From assembly GCA_016195275.1 (NCBI GenBank), contig JACPZZ010000034.1:1-36138 (forward strand): DNA of 36,138 nt, written 5' to 3'. Within the stretch, counting starts at the first letter, position 1. Every line of letters begins with the position of its first letter. This stretch comes from Candidatus Aenigmatarchaeota archaeon (GTDB lineage Archaea > Aenigmatarchaeota > Aenigmatarchaeia > JACPZZ01). Under the pieces are notes generated by a model. The model was not told the origin of the DNA and did no database searches. It was given only the letters and a program-made list of their open reading frames with translations. Position numbers and translations under genes: made by a program. Positions 1 to 7,066 of this stretch are shown piece after piece.

Positions 1-74
1 TACGCCTTGGAATATTGATCTATTGTTTCTATCAAATTTTTGTTTTCAATTTTTATTCTGATTGTCCTTTGCAT
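1..74 (-). CDS. TnpB-like transposase/nuclease, N-terminus only (runs off the left edge)
   Basis: Only 24 codons are visible, starting at the ATG at 74 and continuing past position 1. The peptide begins MQRTIRIKIENKN and continues LIETIDQYSKA. This resembles the start of IS200/IS605-family TnpB proteins (RNA-guided nucleases of transposons), where a basic beta strand is followed by a helix. The start lies inside the 3' end of the upstream RHH gene (29-nt overlap, different frame), which suggests translational coupling. The call rests on a short N-terminal resemblance and on TnpB debris elsewhere in the window, so it is tentative. A toxin partner of the RHH protein is the main alternative. Confidence 0.45.
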   Translation of the reverse strand, partial: MQRTIRIKIENKNLIETIDQYSKA

Positions 75-180
75 ACTTCAACAACCTGTTTATTATTTCG
101 TCGTATGTCTCTTCTTTTTTGCCGATGTCTTTCAGTTTTTGCAATGTTTCTTTGGTTACTCTTATAGTGGTTATATTCAT
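46..180 (-). CDS. small ribbon-helix-helix (VapB/RHH antitoxin-like) protein, 44 aa
   Basis: This ORF encodes 44 residues beginning MNITTIRVTKETLQKLKDIG, followed by KKEETYDEIINRLLKY. The pattern of a short basic beta strand (TTIRV), a helix, a G-K-E turn and a second helix (YDEIINRLL) is that of small archaeal RHH DNA-binding proteins often annotated as VapB/DUF7557-type antitoxins. Such proteins dimerise and bind operator DNA. An AT-rich TATA-like stretch (around 195-215) lies upstream on the minus strand. The gene overlaps the following TnpB-like start by 29 nt, so the two are probably co-translated. Function as an antitoxin or as a regulator of the element is inferred from family only. 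Confidence 0.6.
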   Translation of the reverse strand: MNITTIRVTKETLQKLKDIGKKEETYDEIINRLLKYAKDNQNKN

Positions 181-220
181 GTATATTTATTATATTTTAA
201 TATATTTAAATTCGTTAGTT

Positions 221-270
221 CGCGGTTCGCGCTCATCACACCCTTAAAAGGCGTGGGTTTTCCCGCTCAC
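221..270 (-). repeat. TnpB-type right-end hairpin without an adjacent transposase (locus 1)
   Basis: On the minus strand this reads GTGAGCGGGAAA, then an imperfect stem of CCCACGCC and GGTGTGATGA around a TTTTAA loop, then GCGCGAACCG. The same arrangement recurs at 7067-7104 and 13966-14012. It resembles the 3' end (right end/omega-RNA hairpin) of archaeal IS200/IS605 TnpB elements. No TnpB coding sequence lies upstream of it; the channel gene ends at 309. It is therefore a solo end or relic. Confidence 0.5.
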
Positions 271-308
271 ACGACTGATAAAATGTGTTTGTATTGCAGT
301 AAAATAAA

Positions 309-1124
309 TTAATTCCCTGCGCTGAACTTCTTCCTGCTCACAAGGTCGTGCGTTTCAACTTCCTCGAGCTCCAGCACTTCTTTCGCCAACTGCAAGCCGC
401 CCACAATTTCCGGCAAAACTACGATTTCGGCGCCTGCCCTGTGAAGCCTCCTTATGGCAGCCTCCGAGTCGGCGCGCGCCCCGATAAGTATGTCCGGATT
501 TATGTCGTTAGCTGTCAATACGAGTGAAATGTTGTCAGAGTCTGTGTTTAAAACTGCTATCAGGCCTCTTGCGCGTTTTATTCCGGCCCTTTCCAGAACA
601 CGCGGGTCCAGCACGTTACCTTCAACAGTCAGGCCGCCGAGTTCAGCTAGCTCTTTTACGGTCTCCGGGTCTTTATCGACAACCACAAAAGGCACCCCGT
701 TGGATCGCATCACACTTGATATCTTCTCGCCCACCCTGCCGTAACCGCAGATAATGAAATGATCTTTCAGGTCTTCCAGCTTCCTTTTCAAAGTGTTCCC
801 CCTCAAATCCAACCTGCCAAGTCTGTCCACGATATTCGCAGCCAAAAATGATATTATAATTATAAACGCAGCCCCATTTATAACCGTAAACACTCTTACA
901 GTCGGAAGGTAGTAAAAATCCTGGCCAAGTATGCAGGTTGCGCTTGTAATTGAGCACAAAGTCCAGTAAAAGGAATCTCCTATAGCGACGTTGTCAAACA
1001 TGGAAACAAGCGTTGTGGAAAGTATTATAATCAAAACTATGGTTCCTGCCAGCAGGATATTTATCGATGGCGCGTGTATTGCATCGCCCAATCTTTTTTT
1101 GTCCCTATGTTTGCCTGCACCCAT
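309..1124 (-). CDS. two-TM channel-like protein with cytoplasmic RCK/TrkA-N domain
   Basis: The 271-aa protein has TM1 at about residues 20-43, a re-entrant pore-like stretch at 48-72, TM2 at 76-98 and an RCK N-type Rossmann domain from about 120. The nucleotide-binding glycine motif is GYGRVG (127-132) and the strand-end acidic residue is D150. The layout matches MthK-type potassium channels, in which RCK domains gate a 2-TM pore. The expected TVGYGD selectivity filter is absent: after SFYWTLCSITSAT the protein reads CILGQDF. It may not be potassium-selective, or it may have become a sensor. It is transcribed divergently from fen1, and both promoters seem to use one symmetric TATA-like box at about 1141-1153. 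The ATG start at 1124 fits that box. Confidence 0.8.
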   Translation of the reverse strand: MGAGKHRDKKRLGDAIHAPSINILLAGTIVLIIILSTTLVSMFDNVAIGDSFYWTLCSITSATCILGQDFYYLPTVRVFTVINGAAFIIIISFLAANIVDRLGRLDLRGNTLKRKLEDLKDHFIICGYGRVGEKISSVMRSNGVPFVVVDKDPETVKELAELGGLTVEGNVLDPRVLERAGIKRARGLIAVLNTDSDNISLVLTANDINPDILIGARADSEAAIRRLHRAGAEIVVLPEIVGGLQLAKEVLELEEVETHDLVSRKKFSAGN

Positions 1125-1140
1125 AATATAAATTGTCCGG

Positions 1141-1153
1141 CCTTTTTAATATC
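1141..1153. promoter_or_regulatory. shared bidirectional TATA box for channel gene and fen1
   Basis: The sequence CTTTTTAATAT reads as a TATA-like box on both strands. Its centre is about 28 nt upstream of the fen1 ATG (1175) and about 23 nt upstream of the channel ATG (1124). Both distances suit leaderless archaeal transcripts. No other AT-rich element lies in this short divergent spacer. Confidence 0.5.
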
Positions 1154-1174
1154 TGCTGCCTCAAAATCAACGGT

Positions 1175-2200
1175 ATGGGAGTGCAGATATCCGGCATACT
1201 GGACAAAAATCCGGTCGAGATAACAGATCTGTCAGGCAGGGTAATTGCAATCGACGCTTACAACACGATTTACCAGTTTCTGTCCATTATCCGCCAGCCT
1301 GACGGAACACCGTTAATGGACACAGCGGGCCGCGTAACATCGCATTTGTCCGGCCTGCTTTACCGGACATCGAAGTTTATCGAAGCCGGCATACTGCCTG
1401 TTTTCGTGTTTGACGGCAAACCGCCCGCGTTCAAGAATGTGACCCTGGAAAGACGTGAACAAGTGAAGTCGCAGGCTGAAAAAAAGCTTGAAGAAGCCCT
1501 GTCTTCGGGTGATGTTGAAGGTGCGCGCAAAGCTGCCCAAGCCGCGTCGCGCCTCACAAAAGACATGGTTGCTGATGCGAAGAAACTTCTTGATCTCATG
1601 GGCGTTCCTGCAACTCAAGCCCCGAGCGAAGCTGAAGCACAGGCCGCGCACATGACAAAACGCGGGGACGCTTACGCAACCGCCTCGCAGGATTATGATT
1701 CCCTTTTGTTCGGGTCCCCCAAACTGGTCAGGAATTTAACAGTCACGGGAAAGAAAAAACTTCCTAACAAGGAAACTTACGTAGAGGTAAAACCGGAATT
1801 GATAGAGTTGAAAAAAGTCCTGGCCGGCCTTGGTATAACGCAGGAAAAATTGGTTGTGCTGGGAATACTGGTCGGAACGGATTTCAATGCCGGCGGTGTC
1901 AGGGGCATAGGCCCGAAAAAAGCGCTTGCCCTTGTCCAGTCAAAAAGTGTGGACGAAATATTAACTGAAACGGATTTCTCTCCCTACGATCCGCAAATGG
2001 TGCTGGATTTTTTCATGAACCCCCCTGTGGAAGACGGCTACAAAATTGAATGGAAAAAACCGGACGAGGACGGGATTAAGAAAATGATGGTAGACGACCA
2101 CTCTTTCTCGGAAGAGCGCGTGGGCAAGGTGCTGGAAACTCTGCGTAAAAAATCCCCGCACACCCAGAAAAGCCTCGGATCGTGGTTCAAAGGCAGTTAG
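1175..2200 (+). CDS. fen: flap endonuclease FEN-1
   Basis: The 341-aa protein is the structure-specific 5' flap endonuclease of Okazaki-fragment maturation and repair. It begins MGVQISGILDKNPVEI as archaeal FEN-1 does. Metal-binding acids are recognisable: D27 in AIDAYN, D80 in VFVFDGKPP, the glutamates of PSEAEAQ, the aspartates of SQDYDSLLFG and D in VGTDFNAGGV. The helix-hairpin-helix motif is GVRGIGPKKAL. The C-terminus QKSLGSWF is a canonical PCNA-interacting peptide. An in-frame TTG at 1133 would add 14 residues with no family counterpart. ATG 1175 is preferred because it also lies about 28 nt after the TATA-like box, predicting a leaderless mRNA. Confidence 0.96.
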   Translation: MGVQISGILDKNPVEITDLSGRVIAIDAYNTIYQFLSIIRQPDGTPLMDTAGRVTSHLSGLLYRTSKFIEAGILPVFVFDGKPPAFKNVTLERREQVKSQAEKKLEEALSSGDVEGARKAAQAASRLTKDMVADAKKLLDLMGVPATQAPSEAEAQAAHMTKRGDAYATASQDYDSLLFGSPKLVRNLTVTGKKKLPNKETYVEVKPELIELKKVLAGLGITQEKLVVLGILVGTDFNAGGVRGIGPKKALALVQSKSVDEILTETDFSPYDPQMVLDFFMNPPVEDGYKIEWKKPDEDGIKKMMVDDHSFSEERVGKVLETLRKKSPHTQKSLGSWFKGS

Positions 2201-2243
2201 AAACACATCCCTGTCTGTACGCAATCAGGATATGCTCTTCATC

Positions 2244-2864
2244 TCATTGTAACGGCACGAACGCAACGCCCCCCGCATTGCGTTTTGTTACTTTCTTGCC
2301 TTTCTTTTCGATCACGAAAAGGTTCTGGAAATATTCGCCTACAGGTATCACCATCCTGCCGTTGTTTTTCAGCATCTTCACCAGGCCTTGCGGTATGGAC
2401 GCCGCGGCCGCGCTTACAACAATTTTATCAAACTTTCCCATTTCTCTGGAACTGGTGACGTCTTCGTTTAACAGGACCGGGTTGTATCCCATTCTTTCGA
2501 GGTTGGATTTTCCAAATTTGTAAGTTTCCTTGTTTATTTCCGACCCCACGATCTTGCCCTTCTTTGCCATTTCGCAGATGTATGCAAGAAGTATTCCGGA
2601 ACCGAACCCGATTTCCAGCGCATCGTCATCGCTCTTCAGATCCAGCAGCTCAAGAACAGTCGCGTGCATGTGCGGCGCAGAAATGGTTGCGTTTCCAGGT
2701 ATGGGCAGCGGGTAATCGGCGTAAGCCATCTTCTCGTGCTCTTTCATCACAAATTCTTTGCGGTCGACTTTCTCAAAGGCCTTTACAACCTTGTCGCTTT
2801 TAAGGTAGCCTTCTGCTTTCAGGGCTTGAATCAGCTTTTCCCTAGTTTCATCGGCCTCGCCCAT
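2244..2864 (-). CDS. pcm: protein-L-isoaspartate O-methyltransferase
   Basis: This 206-aa SAM-dependent methyltransferase repairs isoaspartyl residues in aged proteins. Seen in the sequence: the substrate-side motif ISAPHM (61-66), SAM motif I LEIGFGSG (83-90), the acidic end of strand 2 in VGSEINKE, and the family C-terminal pattern RMVIPVGEYFQNLFVIEK. An in-frame start at 2900 would overlap the isomerase start. The ATG at 2864 (MGEADETREKLI) fits the family N-terminus and leaves a 34-bp divergent spacer. Pcm is often near housekeeping repair genes in archaea, and I see no functional link with the RuBisCO operon beyond the shared promoter region. Confidence 0.93.
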   Translation of the reverse strand: MGEADETREKLIQALKAEGYLKSDKVVKAFEKVDRKEFVMKEHEKMAYADYPLPIPGNATISAPHMHATVLELLDLKSDDDALEIGFGSGILLAYICEMAKKGKIVGSEINKETYKFGKSNLERMGYNPVLLNEDVTSSREMGKFDKIVVSAAAASIPQGLVKMLKNNGRMVIPVGEYFQNLFVIEKKGKKVTKRNAGGVAFVPLQ

Positions 2865-2898
2865 GAATAGCTTTATCTCACATTTGACAATTAATACC
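2865..2898. promoter_or_regulatory. divergent promoter region pcm / R15P isomerase
   Basis: This 34-bp spacer separates two divergent starts. CTTTATCT at 2871-2878 sits about 25 nt upstream of the isomerase ATG. On the other strand a TATTAAT stretch lies about 26-30 nt upstream of the pcm ATG. Both are plausible TATA boxes for leaderless transcripts. Confidence 0.4.
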
Positions 2899-3789
2899 AT
2901 GGAAGCGGCGGCGATTGTAAAAAAGATAAAAACGCTGGAGATTCAGGGGGCAAAAAACGTTGCGCTTGCCGGGCTGAAAGCGATTAACCTGTACGCCTCC
3001 GGGATAAAGTCAAATAACAGGAAGGGTTTCATGAGGGAATTGAAATCCAAATCCTTGCTTGTCGCCGCGGCACGCCCCACAGAACCGGCGCTCAGGAACG
3101 CAATAAGCTTTGTTTTGCTGCGCCTTTCAGAATGCAAAAGCGCCGCCGACGCTAAAAAAACTTTGGCATCGGAGGTTCGCTCGTTTTCTAAAAATATAGA
3201 AAATATGATAAAAAAAATAGGCGAGATAGGGGCGCGGCGCATACCGGACAACGCAGTCGTATTCACGCACTGCCATTCGAACACTGTGATGGAGATATTA
3301 AGACGTGCTAAATATGACGGGAAAAAATTCGAAGTAGTTTGCACGGAAACGCGGCCGCTAAACCAGGGTTTAACTACGGCAAAACAACTGGCTAAGATGC
3401 GCATACCCGTGACCCTGATAGTGGACTCTGCGGCCCGGGCGTTTATCAAAAAATGCGACATGGTTCTGATAGGTGCGGATGCGATAACGTCCACCGGCGA
3501 CGTTGTAAACAAAATAGGATCGTCTACAATAGCTTTGATAGCTGAGGAACAGAGAAAACCGCTTTACGTTGCCGCGGCAACGCATAAAATAGACCCGCAA
3601 ACGGCAAAAGGATTTTTGGAGCCTATCGAGGAAAGGCCCGGAAAAGAGATTGTAAAAACTATGAAAGGTGTAAAGGTCAGGAATCCGGCTTTCGATGTTG
3701 TGCATGCCCGCCGGATATCCGGGATAATCACAGAACTTGGCATAGTGCCTGCCCAACAAGTGTACAGGTTGGTGGAAAAATTAATTTAA
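2899..3789 (+). CDS. e2b2: ribose-1,5-bisphosphate isomerase (AMP pathway)
   Basis: The 296-aa protein belongs to the eIF2B-alpha/MtnA-like isomerases. It is assigned to ribose-1,5-bisphosphate isomerase, which converts R15P to ribulose-1,5-bisphosphate. Diagnostic stretches are ARPTEPALRNAI (58-69), FTHCHSNTV with the likely catalytic Cys125, CTETRPLNQG (148-157), GADAITSTGDVVNKIG with the likely catalytic Asp194, and the late YVAAATHKIDP. The ATG at 2899 (MEAAAIVKKIKTLEIQG) is chosen over an upstream in-frame ATG at 2863, which would overlap pcm. Form III RuBisCO starts 19 nt downstream and AMP phosphorylase follows, which strongly favours this function over translation-factor eIF2B or MtnA. 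Confidence 0.93.
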   Translation: MEAAAIVKKIKTLEIQGAKNVALAGLKAINLYASGIKSNNRKGFMRELKSKSLLVAAARPTEPALRNAISFVLLRLSECKSAADAKKTLASEVRSFSKNIENMIKKIGEIGARRIPDNAVVFTHCHSNTVMEILRRAKYDGKKFEVVCTETRPLNQGLTTAKQLAKMRIPVTLIVDSAARAFIKKCDMVLIGADAITSTGDVVNKIGSSTIALIAEEQRKPLYVAAATHKIDPQTAKGFLEPIEERPGKEIVKTMKGVKVRNPAFDVVHARRISGIITELGIVPAQQVYRLVEKLI

Positions 3790-3808
3790 TACGCGAGAAT
3801 GGTATGTT

Positions 3809-5080
3809 GTGAGCTACATAGAATTTGTGCACCCCGGCTACACGCCGTCGAAAAACGATTTGGTGTGCCTGTTTCGCATAACGCCTGCCAAAGGCATTTC
3901 AATGCGCGAAGCGGCCGGGCGCGTCGCCTCGGAAAGCAGCAACGGAACATGGACAGACGTTAGTCTTCACAACACGCGTATAGTCAGGCTTGGCGCAAAG
4001 GCTTTCGAAACAAAGGGCGATTTTGTAAAAATCGCTTACCCAGTCGGGTTGTTTGAAAAAAATAACATGCCCCAGATTCTGTCCTCTATAGCAGGCAACG
4101 TCTTTGGTATGAAAGCTGTTGACGGTCTGAGACTGGAAGATGTCAGCTGGCCTAAGAAGATATTAAAATCTTTTCGCGGTCCGCAATTCGGGATAAGGGG
4201 GATCAGGAAAATATTCCGTGTCTACGATCGCCCGCTAACTGCGACGGTACCGAAGCCGAAAGTCGGAATGACGTCCGGCGAGCACGCCAGAACAGGTTAC
4301 GAGGCGTGGATGGGTGGTTTGGACCTGTTAAAAGACGATGAAAATTTGTCTTCTCAAAACTTCAACAAGTTCGAAAGGCGGGTAGAAAAAAGTTTCAGGA
4401 TGCGCGATCTGGCAGAGAAAAAAACGGGCGGCATAAAATCTTATCTGGTAAACGTAAGCGCTGAAACAAAAGAAATGATTCGCCGCGCACGCTTTGTTAA
4501 AAAACACGGCGGCGAATATGTGATGGTCGACGCCATAACCGCCGGTTGGTCTGCAGTCCAGACACTGCGTGATGAGTGCGAAGATTTAGGTCTCGCGATC
4601 CATATGCACAGGGCCATGCACGCTGCCATGGATCGCAATCCTTTGCATGGAATTTCCATGTTAACGCTTTCAACAATATCACGCCTCGTAGGCGTCGACC
4701 AGCTCCACATAGGGACAGTGGTAGGCAAGCTTGTATCGCCGAAGGACGAAGTTCTTAATCTGCAGGACAAGCTCGTAAATAAAAAATCAAAAAAAGTCCT
4801 TGGACAAAACTGGGAAAACCTGAAGTCTGTCCTGCCTGTGTCATCGGGCGGCCTGCACCCGGGCCTGATTCCAGATGTAATGAAAATAATGGGCCGCGAC
4901 ATAGTAATACAGGCTGGCGGCGGCATTCATGGCCATCCTGACGGGACGCGCGCCGGCGCAACAGCGTTGCTGCAGGCAATAGAAGCCGTCATGGAAAATG
5001 TATCTCTGTCACACTACTCCAAAAACCACGCAGAGTTAAGAAAAGCGTTGGAACACTGGGGGCACGTGAAACCTGTATGA
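3809..5080 (+). CDS. rbcL: ribulose-1,5-bisphosphate carboxylase, form III large subunit
   Basis: The 423-aa protein carboxylates RuBP to two 3-phosphoglycerates. Active-site residues are intact: E42 and the NGTWTD loop in the N-domain, K149/K151 in TVPKPKVG, the carbamylation motif GGLDLLKDDEN (K175, D177, E178), HMHRAMHA (H267, R268), DQLHIGTVVGKL (H300, loop-6 K307), PVSSGGLHPG (S346) and QAGGGIHGHPDGT. There is no small-subunit gene nearby. The archaeal context and the partner isomerase and AMP phosphorylase indicate a form III enzyme for nucleotide salvage, not a Calvin cycle. The only fitting start is GTG 3809, since an upstream in-frame stop at 3782 limits choices. The 19-nt gap implies co-transcription with the isomerase. 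Confidence 0.97.
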   Translation: MSYIEFVHPGYTPSKNDLVCLFRITPAKGISMREAAGRVASESSNGTWTDVSLHNTRIVRLGAKAFETKGDFVKIAYPVGLFEKNNMPQILSSIAGNVFGMKAVDGLRLEDVSWPKKILKSFRGPQFGIRGIRKIFRVYDRPLTATVPKPKVGMTSGEHARTGYEAWMGGLDLLKDDENLSSQNFNKFERRVEKSFRMRDLAEKKTGGIKSYLVNVSAETKEMIRRARFVKKHGGEYVMVDAITAGWSAVQTLRDECEDLGLAIHMHRAMHAAMDRNPLHGISMLTLSTISRLVGVDQLHIGTVVGKLVSPKDEVLNLQDKLVNKKSKKVLGQNWENLKSVLPVSSGGLHPGLIPDVMKIMGRDIVIQAGGGIHGHPDGTRAGATALLQAIEAVMENVSLSHYSKNHAELRKALEHWGHVKPV

Positions 5081-5090
5081 ATCAAATCAA

Positions 5091-5164
5091 AGGTTTTTGG
5101 GGTTTCCAAAGACCTCACAGGAAATCAAAAGATTTCCTGTGCACGAAAATCCGAAGATTTTCGT
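5091..5164. repeat. stacked intergenic hairpins (array 1)
   Basis: Three inverted repeats follow one another between RuBisCO and AMP phosphorylase. The first is imperfect, with arms AGGTTTTTGG and CCAAAGACCT (5091-5115). The second is perfect, with arms CACAGGAAATC and GATTTCCTGTG around a 4-nt loop (5116-5141). After one base comes the third, with perfect arms ACGAAAATC and GATTTTCGT around a 4-nt loop (5143-5164). The last two form a 49-bp unit whose geometry recurs exactly at 6996-7044. Confidence 0.85.
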
Positions 5165-5186
5165 TGTTTTATAAAAGGGATTTGGT

Positions 5187-6737
5187 ATGAATCTGAAAAC
5201 AAAATTAACGGGCATAGAATCGGGCAGTGTTTTCGTCATAATGCTAAACCCGCAGGACGCTGCGGAAATGGGTGTACATTCAGCAGACCGCGTTAAAATC
5301 TCTGCCAGGGGCCGCGAAGCTGTTTGCATAGCTGATATCTCCAAAACCTGGGTCGGTAAGGGTGAGATCGGCATTTACAAGGAAGTCGAAAGCAGTTTGA
5401 TGATAAAGGCCGGCGATATCGTTGACGCCAACCACTCCGGCGCTCCGCGCTCTTTGGAATTCATAACAAAAAAAATGAACGGCGCGCGGCTCAATAAAGA
5501 GGAAATGTTAACCGTAGTTCGCGACACAGTAGACCGAAAGTTATCCGATATAGAATTAACAGCATTCATTTACTCTTTGCATTTCAACGGCATGTCGATG
5601 GACGAGGTTGTCTCATTGTCTATGTCAATGGCTGAAACAGGAAAAATTCTTGGCATAAAGGAAAAAATTGTATTAGATAAGCATAGTTTGGGCGGCTGTC
5701 CAGGCGACAAGACAACTATGTTGGTCGTCCCGATAATCGCAGCAGCCGGTTACAAAATCCCGAAGACAAGCTCGCGTGCAATAACGTCGGCCGCCGGCAC
5801 CTCGGACAGAGTTGAATGTTTATGCCCTGTTAATTTGAATGTCGACGAAATTCTACGAACAGTTGAAAAAACAAACGGTTGCCTGGCGTGGGGCGGCGCC
5901 GTCGATCTGGCGCCGGCAGACGACATGTTCATACAGATCGAATATCCGCTTTCAATCGATCCTTTATTGTTGCCGTCAGTCATGTCAAAGAAAAAAGCCG
6001 TCGGAGCGACGCATGTTGTAATTGACATGCCCACAGGCCGCGGCGCAAAACTAAAAACAATCGGCGAAGCGCATGCGTTGGCAAAAGATTTTATCGAGCT
6101 TGGGAAACATATGGGGATAATAGTCAATTGTGTTCTCACTTTTGGTGAGCAGCCTATTGGTTACGCTGTCGGCCCTGCGCTGGAGGCGCGCGAAGCGCTG
6201 ACCACTATATCCAACTTGGCGGCGCCGCCAGATCTTGTGGAAAAGGCTGTCAATGTAGCAGGTGCTCTTTTGAACCTTACTGGCGAAAAAAACGGCAAAG
6301 AGCTTGCGTACAAACTGCTGAAATCAGGTTCTGCTGAACGTAAATTGCGCCAAATAATCGAAGAGCAGGGCGGAGATCCTAAGGTAAAGCCTGGCGATAT
6401 CGGAGTAGGCTCGCACGTTGCGGAAATTCGCAGCAAAACCAGCGGCACAGTATGGTGGATAGCAAACCATGACATCGTCAAAATCGCTCGGGAAGCCGGC
6501 GCGCCAAGGGACAGGGGCGCAGGCATACTTCTCAAAAAGAAGATCGGCGATGTCGTGAAAAACAACGAAGTCGTCATGGAAATTTACGCCGAAAACGACA
6601 GGAAGCTCCATGACGCAATCTCTTTGGCCGGGAAGTTAAACCCGGTCGGCATTTACGCAAGACCGCAGGACCGCATGTTCATAGAAAAACTCCCGGATGG
6701 CGGGGAGCATAAAAAATTCTTCGCCTTGGAAAGGTAG
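5187..6737 (+). CDS. deoA: AMP phosphorylase
   Basis: The 516-aa protein cleaves AMP (and related NMPs) with phosphate to the base plus ribose-1,5-bisphosphate, the first step of the archaeal AMP pathway. It has the archaeal N-terminal extension (residues 1-85, with VFVIMLNPQDAAEMGV), then the thymidine-phosphorylase fold. Phosphate- and nucleoside-binding motifs are DKHSLGGCPGDKT (164-176) and KTSSRAITSAAGTSDRVE (193-210). The C-terminal alpha/beta domain includes GDIGVGSHVAEI and GAGILLKKKIGD. Start ATG 5187 (MNLKTKL) matches the family. A TATA-like TTTTATAAAAG lies close upstream at 5167-5177, so the gene may have its own promoter besides read-through past the hairpin array. Confidence 0.95.
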   Translation: MNLKTKLTGIESGSVFVIMLNPQDAAEMGVHSADRVKISARGREAVCIADISKTWVGKGEIGIYKEVESSLMIKAGDIVDANHSGAPRSLEFITKKMNGARLNKEEMLTVVRDTVDRKLSDIELTAFIYSLHFNGMSMDEVVSLSMSMAETGKILGIKEKIVLDKHSLGGCPGDKTTMLVVPIIAAAGYKIPKTSSRAITSAAGTSDRVECLCPVNLNVDEILRTVEKTNGCLAWGGAVDLAPADDMFIQIEYPLSIDPLLLPSVMSKKKAVGATHVVIDMPTGRGAKLKTIGEAHALAKDFIELGKHMGIIVNCVLTFGEQPIGYAVGPALEAREALTTISNLAAPPDLVEKAVNVAGALLNLTGEKNGKELAYKLLKSGSAERKLRQIIEEQGGDPKVKPGDIGVGSHVAEIRSKTSGTVWWIANHDIVKIAREAGAPRDRGAGILLKKKIGDVVKNNEVVMEIYAENDRKLHDAISLAGKLNPVGIYARPQDRMFIEKLPDGGEHKKFFALER

Positions 6738-6889
6738 GATAATTTTGTCAGGAATTTATTTGTTTCGTCATATTTTTTCTTGTTAGCTTCAAGAAGTTTG
6801 TTCCATAGATACTTTTCTATCCAGAGATGTTTCTTCATCTGCGTTTCCTGTTTCTTCGACGGGTAGATTCTGAATTTATAGGTTCTCAT
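6738..6889 (-). pseudogene. TnpB N-terminal fragment (about 50 codons)
   Basis: The peptide MRTYKFRIYPSKKQETQMKK followed by HLWIEKYLWNKLLEANKKKY is a textbook IS605 OrfB/TnpB N-terminus (RIYPSKKQ, then the W-N-LLE helix). Homology ends near codon 50, exactly at the AMP phosphorylase stop (6737). The open frame then runs on through antisense deoA sequence to 6653 without TnpB motifs. The rest of the transposase is missing, so this is a truncated relic. Deletion apparently removed everything up to the deoA 3' end without touching deoA. The upstream bases CATACTC and GGGCGTG resemble an element left end. Confidence 0.8.
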
Positions 6890-6937
6890 TACATTTCCTT
6901 TTGTTGAGTATGACACGCCCTGTATTTATGCATTTTG

Positions 6938-6963
6938 TTTGCAGCGTTCCGATACGGTTCGCT
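6938..6963. repeat. 26-bp exact repeat shared with 13947-13972
   Basis: These 26 bases begin TTTGCAGCGTTCC and end ACGGTTCGCT. They recur exactly at 13947-13972. At 13947 the first part is the end of a TnpB coding remnant (N-A-A-K codons) and the second part joins a right-end hairpin. Here the hairpin is displaced by about 103 bp of stacked palindromes. Confidence 0.85.
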
Positions 6964-6964
6964 T

Positions 6965-7062
6965 CATAGGAAATTATTAAATTTCCTATGCACGACACAG
7001 GAAAAGTTTGCTTTTCCTGTGCGCGAAAAGCTTCTGCTTTTCGCTGAAACCTTCGGGTTTTC
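6965..7062. repeat. stacked intergenic hairpins (array 2)
   Basis: Four consecutive inverted repeats fill this segment. They are arms CATAGGAAAT/ATTTCCTATG with a 6-nt loop (6965-6990), CACAGGAAAAG/CTTTTCCTGTG with a 4-nt loop (6996-7021), GCGAAAAGC/GCTTTTCGC with a 4-nt loop (7023-7044), and AAACC/GGTTT around TTCG (7047-7060). Hairpins two and three reproduce the 49-bp geometry of array 1 with paired changes in both arms. The array is flanked by TCAT on both sides (6964-6967, 7067-7070). Confidence 0.85.
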
Positions 7063-7066
7063 TTTG

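Noticed and set aside
40-312. Plus-strand 90-codon ORF at the left edge
   Set aside because: It is antisense to the RHH and TnpB-like starts and runs through the right-end hairpin. Its composition is that of a hydrophobic shadow frame (F/Y/C-rich).
5091-7062. Reading the repeated hairpins as a CRISPR array
   Set aside because: There are no regularly spaced unique spacers. The units are palindromes placed back to back with one-base gaps, and no cas genes are present.
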